Assembly (NCBI RefSeq): GCF_017303215.1
Contig: NZ_JAEMWU010000002.1
Location: forward strand, 62,001 to 126,000
Direction: 5' to 3'
Source of the DNA: Microbacterium esteraromaticum
GTDB taxonomy: Bacteria > Actinomycetota > Actinomycetes > Actinomycetales > Microbacteriaceae
Length of the DNA: 64,000 bases
Position 1 is the first letter of the stretch; every line of letters starts with the position of its first letter. A program made the translations under genes and the position numbers. The notes under the pieces were generated by a model that saw nothing but the letters and a program-made list of their open reading frames with translations, was not told the origin of the DNA and made no database searches. Positions 1 to 8,382 of the stretch are shown one piece after another.

Positions 1-240
1 GCGCTCGCCGGGGCGGTACAGCAGCCAGGCGCCGTCCATGCGCAGATGGGAATGCAGCGTCAGCTCGCCGATGCGCATCAGCAGATGCTTGCCGCGCGGC
101 ACGACACTGCGCACGCTCTGACCGGTGAGATCGACGGTCGCCGCGCCGGGGACACGCAGATCGAAACGCGTGATCGTGTGCCCGGCCAGAGCGGCATCGA
201 GGCGCCGCGTGGCGCGGAAGACCGTGTCGCCCTCAGGCAT
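1..240 (-). CDS. nei: Endonuclease VIII-like DNA glycosylase (Nei/Fpg family), 3' part outside window
   Basis: This is the first 80 codons of a Fpg/Nei base-excision repair glycosylase, which removes oxidised bases and nicks the abasic site. The protein opens with MPEGDTV; Pro2 and Glu3 are the catalytic N-terminal residues of the family, and Lys51 in PRGKH matches the conserved beta-hairpin lysine. The helix-two-turn-helix and zinc-finger part would lie beyond position 1. The ATG overlaps the stop codon of the upstream EI24 gene by 8 nt, so the two are translationally coupled. The lhr helicase lies upstream on the same strand; lhr and nei are also neighbours in Mycobacterium tuberculosis. 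The MPEGDTV start favours Nei over Fpg (MPELPEV). Confidence 0.9.
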   Translation of the reverse strand, partial: MPEGDTVFRATRRLDAALAGHTITRFDLRVPGAATVDLTGQSVRSVVPRGKHLLMRIGELTLHSHLRMDGAWLLYRPGER

Positions 241-994
241 GCGGCGGGCTCGTCGGACGAACAGCAGGGGTGTCGAGCACCTGTCGGGCCAGCAGAGTCG
301 CGCCCACGACGGCGGTGGGCATGATGAAGACGGCCCCCAGCGGCACCATGAAACACAGCTGTGTCGCGGCGCCGAAGCCGAGCAGGCGCCCCCGGTTGGC
401 GGCGAAGAGCTGGGAACGGTCGAAGCTGGCCATATCGCGGGCGTTGAGCGCGCGGCCGGTGAGTTCGCGGGCGAGGATGCGCCCGGTGAGCAGCACACTG
501 GTCACCGCCGCGGCAGGCGCGCCGATCAGCGGGATGAACCCGATCGCGAGTGCGAGCAGGGCGACGAGCACGCCGAGCACGACCAGTCGGATGCTCTCGC
601 CGAGAGCTACGAGGAAACCGCCGTCGCCTTCGGGAACATCACCACCGAGGTCGTTTTCGACGGCGCGCCAGATGCGCTGGTAGAACGGATCGCCGATCAG
701 CAGGGTGAGGGCGGTGAACGTCATGCCCGCCAGGACGAGCGCGGCGATGGTGATCACGATGCCGAACGCCACGCGCAGCGCGTTGCGCCAGAACGGGTTC
801 CATCCGTCGGCGAAGGGTGTCGCCCAGTCGGTGATGACTCCCAGCGACGCCAGCAACGGCACGAGCGCCGCGGCGAGCACGATGAGCGAGATCAGCCCGG
901 GAATAAGACCCAACGCCATCAGCCCTGGGCGCGTGCGCCAGTAGGCGAAGCCGCGTCCGAGGAATCGGATGCCGGTGATGAACTCACTGATCAC
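233..994 (-). CDS. EI24 domain (CysZ-like) integral membrane protein
   Basis: A 253-residue membrane protein of the EI24/CysZ family. Hydrophobic segments lie near residues 25-52, 68-95, 130-165 and 200-235, the usual four-segment layout with an ISEFITG-GxRF N-terminus. CysZ of enterobacteria is a sulfate channel, but actinobacterial EI24 proteins have no proven substrate, so transport is only a family-level guess. The start is a GTG at 994, because the conserved FITGIRFLGRG follows immediately. The 3' end overlaps the nei start by 8 nt, and lhr ends about 105 nt upstream, so the gene sits inside a repair cluster without an obvious repair role of its own. Confidence 0.85.
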   Translation of the reverse strand: MISEFITGIRFLGRGFAYWRTRPGLMALGLIPGLISLIVLAAALVPLLASLGVITDWATPFADGWNPFWRNALRVAFGIVITIAALVLAGMTFTALTLLIGDPFYQRIWRAVENDLGGDVPEGDGGFLVALGESIRLVVLGVLVALLALAIGFIPLIGAPAAAVTSVLLTGRILARELTGRALNARDMASFDRSQLFAANRGRLLGFGAATQLCFMVPLGAVFIMPTAVVGATLLARQVLDTPAVRPTSPPHA

Positions 995-1099
995 GGGTGG
1001 GCCAATCTGAAGCGGTGCGGATGGCCCATGCTATTCGCCTTCGATGTTGATTGTGCTGTGCCCAGCGGTCTCAGAGGAGGCCGCGCTCTGGCGGATGGG

Positions 1100-4000
1100 T
1101 CAGATGGCCTTGCGCAATGTGAACCCGCGCGGGGTCGTGACGAACCCGGCTTCTTGCAGTGCGTTCGCGAACGGCGTGCCGTAGATGCCTGCGCCGTTGA
1201 TCTTCTCGACGGTGAGGGTGTCGAGCCGGCGTGCGCGGGCCGTGGCGACCAGGTCGGCGGCCGCGGCGCGCAACACCTCGGGGTCGTCGTCGAAGGCGAG
1301 CACCGTACGCCCGCCGCGTTCGAAGTAGAGCACGAGTCGACCATCGACCAGCACGACCAATCCGCCCGCTTTGCGGCCGGGCCGGTGCGAGACCGCGTCG
1401 AGCCGCGGCCACGGCAGGGCCGCGCCGTAGGGATTGGCGGGGTCGGTGGCGGCGAGCGTGAACGCACGGCGGGGTGGCGGGTCGGATAGCCCGGCGAACG
1501 TGCGCAGCCTGTCGACCGTGGTCGACGCGGCGAACTGGGCAGCGCCCAACTTCTCGATCACGTACCCGCGGCGGCAGTGCCCGGCCTGCTCGAACCTGGC
1601 CAGTACCCGGTATGTCTGCGCGAAGCCGCCCGGAACACCTTCGGCCTGTGCCGCGCCGCGAGTGACGACCCCGTACCGGTCGAGCAGCAGACCCGCTGTC
1701 ACGGTGGCCCGGCGGGCGGCATCCGCGGGCTCCGCCTGCCCAAAGACGGAAGTGATCTCGGGAAGCACCGCCCACCGCCCACCCAACCCCGCCGACGACG
1801 GACGCGGCGTCGGACGCGCCAATGAGACGCCACGGTACGTGCGGGTGCGCGGAGCGCGGCGGACGGTCTTGTGCGCCTGCGCACCACCGGTCAGCAGGGC
1901 GCGCACCGGCGCGAAGGTGTCGTTGGTGATGCGCCCCTGCCAGGCGAGCGACCACAATGCGTCCAGCACCGACTGGTCGTTCTCGGCATCGATCAACACC
2001 CGCAGCGCGCCCGAGAACGACGCCCCTTGTTCGCGCAGCGCAGCGAGAACCCGGTCTTCGAGCGTTCCCGGCGCCGGCGCATCCTCGGGCACCGGCATGG
2101 TGAACGGTGCAAGGTCGATTGGGTGCAGAGACACCCACCCGTCGCGCCCCGGCAACGCGCCGTAACCCGTCCAGATCACCTCGCCAGCCGTGGTCAGCTC
2201 ATCGAGCATGGCGGGCACGTAGTCGCGCACCCGGCCCGGTAGGACCAGCGATTCCCAGGCGCTGGCAGGAATCGGCACACCGGCGAGCTGCTCGATGACG
2301 TTCAGCACGCCGTCGACCCCTTCGAGGGGGCGCGTCAGATGCTGCCAGTCGGGCAGGAACCGGGCGTACGTCTCGGCGCTCACCGGTTCGACGCTGCCGC
2401 GGATGGCGGCCAGCGACCGCATCCGCAGACGTCGCAGCACCTCGGCGTCGCACCACTCCTTCTCGCCGGTCGCGTCGGCGTCGGACGCCGGCAGGAAGTA
2501 GCCGCTCGCGAGCCGTCCCGTCGACTCCAACCGCTGCAGCGTCTGACGGGCGACCGCGCTGCCGATACCGAATCGCTCGGCGACCGCGACGGTCGCGAAG
2601 GGGCCATGCGTGCGGGCATGACGCGACACGAGGTCGCCGAGGGGATCGGCCACCGGCTCGAGAAACGCGACGGGGATGCCGGTGGGCAGCGCCGCGCCCA
2701 GCGCGTCGCGCAACCGACCGGCGTCCTCGATGACGGCGAACCGGGCGCGGCCGGCGATGGTGACCGGGATCGCCCGTCGCGCCGCGACGAGCTCGGACAG
2801 GAGTGCGGATGCCCGGGAGTTCGGCGCCAATGCCGCGGCTGGCGCTCCGTCTCGCTGCGCTCGCTCTTCGATCGGGGGCGGCTCAAGGCGCGCACCGACC
2901 TCGTCGGCATCGAGCGGCCCGAGCTGTCGCAGCAGGTCGGCGACGCCCTCGATGCCGCGCGCATGGCGCTGAGGATCGAGGCGCTGCAGCTCGCGCTCGT
3001 GCTGGGCGATCACGTCGGGGTCGAGCAGCTCACGCATCTCGATGGTGCCGAGCAACTCGGCCAGCAGTGCGGGATCGACGGCGAGTGCGGCGGCCCTGCG
3101 CTCGGCGAGCGGCGAATCGCCTTCGTACATGAACGCGCCCACGTACCCGAACAGCAGGTCGCGCGCGAACGGCGACGGCATCGCGGGCTCGGTCTCGACC
3201 AGACGGATCCGCCGCTCGGCGATGTCACTGATCAGCCCGCGCAACGCTGGCAGGTCGTAGACGTCCTGCAGCACTTCGCGGAGCGTCTCGAGGATGATCG
3301 GGAACGTCGGGTGGCGGCGCGCCACTTCGAGCAGCTGCGCCGAGCGCTGACGCTGCTGCCACAGCGGCGTGCGCTTGTTCGGGTTCATGCGCGGCATGAG
3401 CAGCGCGCGTGCAGCGCACTCCCGGAACCGCGAGGCGAACAGCGCGGAACCCCCGACCTCGGCGGTGACGAGCTGCTCCAGTTCGTCGGGGTCGAAGACG
3501 AACAGGTCGGCACCGGGCGGCTCGGACTCGGCATCCGGGATGCGCACGATGATCCCGTCATCGCTCGCCACGGCCGATCCCTCGACTCCGAGACGTTCCC
3601 GTACGCGCGCGTTCACCGCCAGCGCCCAGGGCGCATGCACCTTCATGCCGTACGGGGAATGCAGGATCAGCCGCCAGTCGCCGACCTCGTCGTGGCCGCG
3701 CTCGACGGTGAGGGCGCGGTCGGTGGGCAACGTTCCGGTGGCCTCGCGCTGCTCGGCGAGATGACCCAGCAGATTGGCGCGTGCGCTCGCGTCGAGTCCG
3801 GCGGCGACAAGCCGCCGTTCGGCGTCGTCGGGTGATGCCGTCGAGACCTCGCGCGAGAAGCGCCCGAGTGCCTGGCCGAGCTCGAACGGGCGACCGATGC
3901 CGTCGCCGTGCCAGAACGGCACCCGGCCCGGTTGACCGTACGCAGGCAGCACGTTGACCCGGTCGTGGGTGATCTCGGCGATCCGCCAACTGGTCGTACC

Positions 4001-5782
4001 CAGGGTGAAGACGTCACCGACGCGTGACTCGTAGACCATCTCCTCGTCGAGTTCGCCGACCCGGGCGCCGGTCGACTCGCCCGCGACGAACACTCCGAAC
4101 AGCCCGCGGTCGGGGATCGTGCCGCCGCTGGTCACCGCGATGCGCTGCGCCCCCGGGCGCCCGGTGAGCGTGCCCGCATCGCGGTCCCAGACCAGTCGTG
4201 GACGCAGCTCGGCGAACTCGTCGGAGGGGAAGCGTCCTGCGAGCAGGTCCAGCGTGGCTTCGTACGCCGAGCGCGGCAGCGTCTGGAAGGGGGCGCTGCG
4301 GCGCACGGTCTCGAACCAGTCCTCGACCGAGAGCGGGTCGAGTGCGCACGCGGCGATGGTCTGCTGGGCGAGGATGTCTAGGGGATTGCGGGGTACGGTG
4401 ATCGCCTCGATCCGGCCCGCCAGCATCCGCTCGGTGACGATGGCTGTGTGCAGCACGTCGCCGCGGTGCTTCGGGAACAGCGCCGCACGGCTGATCTCGC
4501 CGACCTGGTGCCCTGCGCGTCCGACCCGTTGCAGACCCGAGGCGGCCGACGGAGGAGCCTCGACCTGGATCACCAGGTCGACGGCGCCCATGTCGATGCC
4601 GAGCTCGAGGCTGCTCGTTGCGACCACGCAGCGCAGCACACCCGACTTGAGTTCGTCCTCGACCTGGGCGCGCTGCTCTTTGGACACGGAACCGTGGTGC
4701 GCCTTGGCGAGCACCGGTGGTGCCCCGGCGGTCTGCCCGCCCTGCGCGATCATCGCGGCGGGCGGCCCCCCAGGTGCAGCCAGCGCGATCTCGTGCCGCT
4801 CGGCGTAGATCTCGTTCAGCCGCCCTGTTAGGCGCTCGGCCAGTCGACGGGAGTTCGCGAACACGATCGTCGAGCGGTTCTGGAGCACACGATCGACGAT
4901 CGCTTCTTCGACGTGCGGCCAGACCGATCCGGTGACCTCGGTCAGCACGGCGTCGTCGCCGGCGCCGTCGGCCGACACAGCGCCGCCACCGGTGGCGGCC
5001 CCCGGCGGCGGGGGAGGGTTTCGCATGTCGTCCAGCGGCACCACGACGTCGAGCTCGAAGGTCTTCGATGCGGGCGGCGCGACGATCTCGACGGGTATCG
5101 AACCGCCGAGAAAGCGGGCGACCTCGTCGATCGGCCGCACGGTGGCCGACAACCCGATGCGCTGCGCAGGGCGGTCGGCGCCGTGCGCAGCGCGCAGGGC
5201 GTCCAAGCGCTCGAGGCTCACCGCCAGGTGCGCACCCCGCTTGGTCGAGGCGACCGCGTGCACCTCATCGATGATCACGGTGTGCACGCCGCGCAGCGTC
5301 TCGCCGGCGCGGCTGGTGAGCATCAGGTACAGCGACTCGGGGGTGGTGATGAGGATGTCGGGCGGTGCGCTCACGAGCCGGCGACGATCCGCCGCCGTAG
5401 TGTCTCCGGAGCGCACGCCGACCGAGATCTCGGGCACATCGAGACCCAGCCGGCGGGCCGACTGGCCGATGCCGACGAGCGGCGAACGCAGATTGCGCTC
5501 GACGTCGACGCCGAGGGCCTTCAGCGGTGAGATGTAGAGGATGCGCGTGCGTGCGGCCGCATCGATGGCATCCGACTCCGCCATCCGCTCACGGAAGACG
5601 CTGTCGATCGCCCACAGGAAGGCGGACAGTGTCTTGCCGGAACCGGTCGGCGCCACCACCAGTGCGCTGCGGTCGGCGGACACGGCCTCCCACGCGCCCT
5701 GTTGGGCGGGCGTCGGCGCGTCGAACGCCCCGCGGAACCACTCCTGGGTCGCGGGCGTGAAGCGATCGAGCACGCTGCTCAT
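1100..5782 (-). CDS. lhr: Large ATP-dependent helicase Lhr
   Basis: A 1560-residue superfamily 2 helicase matching full-length bacterial Lhr (about 1500 residues). It is a 3'-5' translocase that unwinds RNA:DNA hybrids and is linked to DNA damage responses. Visible motifs in order: Q-motif-like FTPATQEW near residue 6, Walker A APTGSGKT, TTPES, DEVH box IIDEVHA, LSATV, and motif VI QRVGRAGH. The long C-terminal half carries the winged-helix and Lhr-CTD region. The ATG at 5782 has a GGAGG only one base upstream, so the GTG three codons downstream (5773) is an alternative start. A Gly/Pro-rich loop (GDDAVL region, about residue 260) is a local insertion. The longer frame to 6073 antisense to the kinase gene is not real. 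Confidence 0.95.
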   Translation of the reverse strand: MSSVLDRFTPATQEWFRGAFDAPTPAQQGAWEAVSADRSALVVAPTGSGKTLSAFLWAIDSVFRERMAESDAIDAAARTRILYISPLKALGVDVERNLRSPLVGIGQSARRLGLDVPEISVGVRSGDTTAADRRRLVSAPPDILITTPESLYLMLTSRAGETLRGVHTVIIDEVHAVASTKRGAHLAVSLERLDALRAAHGADRPAQRIGLSATVRPIDEVARFLGGSIPVEIVAPPASKTFELDVVVPLDDMRNPPPPPGAATGGGAVSADGAGDDAVLTEVTGSVWPHVEEAIVDRVLQNRSTIVFANSRRLAERLTGRLNEIYAERHEIALAAPGGPPAAMIAQGGQTAGAPPVLAKAHHGSVSKEQRAQVEDELKSGVLRCVVATSSLELGIDMGAVDLVIQVEAPPSAASGLQRVGRAGHQVGEISRAALFPKHRGDVLHTAIVTERMLAGRIEAITVPRNPLDILAQQTIAACALDPLSVEDWFETVRRSAPFQTLPRSAYEATLDLLAGRFPSDEFAELRPRLVWDRDAGTLTGRPGAQRIAVTSGGTIPDRGLFGVFVAGESTGARVGELDEEMVYESRVGDVFTLGTTSWRIAEITHDRVNVLPAYGQPGRVPFWHGDGIGRPFELGQALGRFSREVSTASPDDAERRLVAAGLDASARANLLGHLAEQREATGTLPTDRALTVERGHDEVGDWRLILHSPYGMKVHAPWALAVNARVRERLGVEGSAVASDDGIIVRIPDAESEPPGADLFVFDPDELEQLVTAEVGGSALFASRFRECAARALLMPRMNPNKRTPLWQQRQRSAQLLEVARRHPTFPIILETLREVLQDVYDLPALRGLISDIAERRIRLVETEPAMPSPFARDLLFGYVGAFMYEGDSPLAERRAAALAVDPALLAELLGTIEMRELLDPDVIAQHERELQRLDPQRHARGIEGVADLLRQLGPLDADEVGARLEPPPIEERAQRDGAPAAALAPNSRASALLSELVAARRAIPVTIAGRARFAVIEDAGRLRDALGAALPTGIPVAFLEPVADPLGDLVSRHARTHGPFATVAVAERFGIGSAVARQTLQRLESTGRLASGYFLPASDADATGEKEWCDAEVLRRLRMRSLAAIRGSVEPVSAETYARFLPDWQHLTRPLEGVDGVLNVIEQLAGVPIPASAWESLVLPGRVRDYVPAMLDELTTAGEVIWTGYGALPGRDGWVSLHPIDLAPFTMPVPEDAPAPGTLEDRVLAALREQGASFSGALRVLIDAENDQSVLDALWSLAWQGRITNDTFAPVRALLTGGAQAHKTVRRAPRTRTYRGVSLARPTPRPSSAGLGGRWAVLPEITSVFGQAEPADAARRATVTAGLLLDRYGVVTRGAAQAEGVPGGFAQTYRVLARFEQAGHCRRGYVIEKLGAAQFAASTTVDRLRTFAGLSDPPPRRAFTLAATDPANPYGAALPWPRLDAVSHRPGRKAGGLVVLVDGRLVLYFERGGRTVLAFDDDPEVLRAAAADLVATARARRLDTLTVEKINGAGIYGTPFANALQEAGFVTTPRGFTLRKAI

Positions 5783-5843
5783 GCCTCCATCATCGCGCGG
5801 TCCGCCGACATCGTCGCCGATGTCCTCTGTCGAAGGCGTGTGC

Positions 5844-5849
5844 TTAGCT
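5844..5849 (+). promoter_or_regulatory. -10 box (TTAGCT) of sensor kinase gene
   Basis: TTAGCT ends 7 nt before the ATG at 5857. The spacing fits a leaderless transcript starting at the ATG, although the intervening G-run could also act as a weak Shine-Dalgarno sequence. Confidence 0.4.
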
Positions 5850-5856
5850 GGGGGCG

Positions 5857-7617
5857 ATGCACAGACGAGGCGGTACGACCCCGCAGTACGGGTCGTCTCC
5901 GCTGCGCCGATCGTTGAACCGCGCGCTGCTCGCCGTGTTCTGGGGTGCGCTGCTGACCATCGGAATGCTGGTGGTCGCGATCGCACCGAACGGTGACAGC
6001 GTCTACGGGCTGCTGCTGTTCCCCGTGGCCGTGCTGCTGCACGTGGCCGTCGGCCTGCTCGCGTGGTCGGCACGTCCGACCAGCCTGATGGGGCCGCTGA
6101 TCCTGTGCGCCGCGGCGGCTATGACGCTGTCGGGACTGGTCAACGCCCAGAACACGACGCTCGCCGCCCTCGGCGCCCTGTGCGCGACAATGCCCCTGGC
6201 CACCCTGATCCACCTGCTGCTGTCGTTCCCGACCGGTCGCCTCAGAGCCTGGCCCGAGCGGGCGACGGTCGCCTCGGGCTATCTGATCTCCACCGTCCTG
6301 CAACTGCCCGCGGCGCTCGCCGCCTACCCTGCTGTCTTCGGCCTCGCCCCATCCCCAGCGTTCGTGACGGCCACCGGCCAGGTGCAGGCGATCGCCGGGG
6401 TCATGACCTTCACGGCGACGGCCGTGCTGCTGGTTCTGCGCATCGTGCGGGCGACAGCTGCCGAACGGAGGGTGCTGGCACCGCTGTACGCGTTCGGTTT
6501 CGTCGCGCTGATCACTTTGCTGACGGCGTCGCAGGTGCTGCCGGCCCTGGCCGGCTGGACGCCCGAGCAGACCGGTTCGTTGCAGATCACCGTCCTGACG
6601 CTCGTGCCCATTGCCGTGGTGATCGCGGCGCTGCGTGGCGGGGTCGCCCGCGCCACCCGGGTCGAAGAGGCAGGGGTGCTGCTCGCGCATCTCACCGCCG
6701 AGCGCACGAGTATCTCGGCGGTGCTCGGCGGCGTCCTGGGCGATCCGTCGCTGGACGTCTGGTTCTGGGATGCGGACGCCGAACGGTACCTGGACGCCGA
6801 CGGACGCGCCGTCGGGACCGAACACGTCGACCCGCGGCGCGCGCTCGAACCGATCGCACTCGACGGGCGACGCATCGGCGCGCTCGTCTACGACCGGGCT
6901 CTGATCGCCGAACCCGAGTCGGTGCAGAGCGTGGGGCGCGCGATCGCCATCGCGCTCGATCGCGACCGGTTGATCGCTCTGCTGCGCGCGAGCCGGGCCG
7001 ATCTGCAGCGCTCGCGGGAGCGGTTGGTCGATGTCGCTGATACGGAACGACGCCGAATCGCCCAGGATCTGCATGACGGTCTGCAGGTCGAGCTCGTGCT
7101 GCTCGGCTTGCAGGCGCAGGAGCTGGCCCAGGCAGCCGGCGCTGGCACCGTCGCCGCGGAGCACGCCGTCGCGCTGCGGCGAGGCATCGATGGGTCTGCG
7201 GCGGGGTTGCGGCAGATCGTGCAGGATGTGATGCCGGCCGCGCTGATGCAACGCGGACTCGCAGAAGCGGTCGAGGATCTCGCCGATCGGATGCCGGTGC
7301 CGGTCGAGCTGCGCATGACCCTCGGTGACCGCCGACCGCGCCCCGCGACCGAGAGCACCGTCTACTTCGTCATCGCCGAGGCTCTCGCCAACGTGGTCAA
7401 GCACTCCGGCGCGACGGCGGTCGATGTCACCGTCGTCCGCGACGGCGACCGCCTGCGCATCGAGATCCGCGATGACGGCTGCGGCGGTGCGGTCGCCGGC
7501 GCGGGAGCAGGGCTGACCGGCATGCGCGAGCGCGTCGATGTGCTCGGGGGGATGCTGCGTGTGGACAGCCCGCGAGGCGGTGGCACGCTGGTGCGTGTGG
7601 AGGTGGACGATGAATGA
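5857..7617 (+). CDS. Membrane sensor histidine kinase (HisKA_3 / NarL-DesK type)
   Basis: A 586-residue membrane histidine kinase. The N-terminal half holds about seven to eight hydrophobic segments (residues about 22-260). Next come a short GAF-like stretch (about 270-370), a coiled linker and the dimerisation/phosphoacceptor helix with IAQDLHDG, giving His406. The HATPase domain has its N-box in IAEALANVVKHSG (about 505-517) and glycine-rich motifs DDGCGG and GLTGMRERV. The gene overlaps the response regulator start by 8 nt, so they form a co-translated two-component system. The signal sensed cannot be read from the sequence. Confidence 0.92.
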   Translation: MHRRGGTTPQYGSSPLRRSLNRALLAVFWGALLTIGMLVVAIAPNGDSVYGLLLFPVAVLLHVAVGLLAWSARPTSLMGPLILCAAAAMTLSGLVNAQNTTLAALGALCATMPLATLIHLLLSFPTGRLRAWPERATVASGYLISTVLQLPAALAAYPAVFGLAPSPAFVTATGQVQAIAGVMTFTATAVLLVLRIVRATAAERRVLAPLYAFGFVALITLLTASQVLPALAGWTPEQTGSLQITVLTLVPIAVVIAALRGGVARATRVEEAGVLLAHLTAERTSISAVLGGVLGDPSLDVWFWDADAERYLDADGRAVGTEHVDPRRALEPIALDGRRIGALVYDRALIAEPESVQSVGRAIAIALDRDRLIALLRASRADLQRSRERLVDVADTERRRIAQDLHDGLQVELVLLGLQAQELAQAAGAGTVAAEHAVALRRGIDGSAAGLRQIVQDVMPAALMQRGLAEAVEDLADRMPVPVELRMTLGDRRPRPATESTVYFVIAEALANVVKHSGATAVDVTVVRDGDRLRIEIRDDGCGGAVAGAGAGLTGMRERVDVLGGMLRVDSPRGGGTLVRVEVDDE

Positions 7618-8338
7618 CGAATCCCTGCGTGTGGTGATCGCCGAGGACGAGGCTCTGCTGCGACGAGGGCTCGAGCTGATGCTGACGGACGCCGGCATGC
7701 GGATCGTCGGCTCGGTCTCGGACGTGGACGAACTGATCGACGCGGTCAGTGCGGCCCGGCCTGAGCTGGTCATCACCGACATCCGGATGCCTCCGACCTA
7801 CACCGACGAGGGGCTCCGTGCGGCTGCCCGCATCCGCGAGCTCGCGCCGGACACCGCCATCATGGTGCTCTCGCAGCATGTTCAGCGGCGCTACGCGATG
7901 GAGCTGCTGGGCATGGACGATGATGCGGGGGCCGATCGTGATGTGTGGCCCGCCACGGGCATCCGCGGGGGGACGGGGTACCTGCTCAAGCAGCGCATCA
8001 CCGATGTCGACCTGTTCGTTGACGACGTGCGCGCCGTCGCGGCCGGGGGAACGGCGATCGACCCCGACGTCGTCGCGATCATGGTGGCCCGCGCGACGCG
8101 CGCCGACGCGGCTGTCGCCGAGCTCACCGTCCGACAGCGCGAGGTGCTCGCACTGGTCGCCCAGGGGCGCAGCAATGCGGCCATCGCCGCGCGTCTCTCG
8201 ATCACCGACAAAGCCGTCGTGCAGCACATCTCACGCATCTACGACGCGCTGGGGCTACCGCTCGCCGCCGACGCGCATCGTCGCGTGCTCGCGGTGCTGC
8301 ACTACCTGAGCCAGGACCCGCAGCGATTGGCGACCTAG
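7610..8338 (+). CDS. NarL/LuxR-family response regulator
   Basis: A 242-residue response regulator paired with the kinase just upstream (8-nt overlap). The receiver domain has the acidic pair Glu12-Asp13, the phosphoacceptor Asp57 in ITDIRMP, the Ser of VLSQHV and the Lys of GYLLKQ. The C-terminal GerE-type helix-turn-helix is seen in LTVRQREVLALVAQG through DKAVVQHISRIY. Between MELLG and GYLLK lies a linker of about 21 residues rich in Asp and Gly, where family members usually have about 6. It may alter the alpha4-beta5 dimer face. The start at 7610 is chosen because it gives the usual short N-terminus. Confidence 0.93.
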   Translation: MNDESLRVVIAEDEALLRRGLELMLTDAGMRIVGSVSDVDELIDAVSAARPELVITDIRMPPTYTDEGLRAAARIRELAPDTAIMVLSQHVQRRYAMELLGMDDDAGADRDVWPATGIRGGTGYLLKQRITDVDLFVDDVRAVAAGGTAIDPDVVAIMVARATRADAAVAELTVRQREVLALVAQGRSNAAIAARLSITDKAVVQHISRIYDALGLPLAADAHRRVLAVLHYLSQDPQRLAT

Positions 8339-8382
8339 GTCTATAGCGCTGCGCGGGCCGGTGGGAAATGCTGGGAGGCATG

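Noticed and set aside
125..1489. Long plus-strand open frame over nei, EI24 and the end of lhr
   Set aside because: The opposite strand has three genes with clear family motifs; the frame has no motif and no ribosome-binding site.
5783..6073. N-terminal extension of Lhr
   Set aside because: The extra codons overlap the divergent kinase gene and lack family similarity; the Lhr N-terminal helicase region begins at MSSVLDRF.
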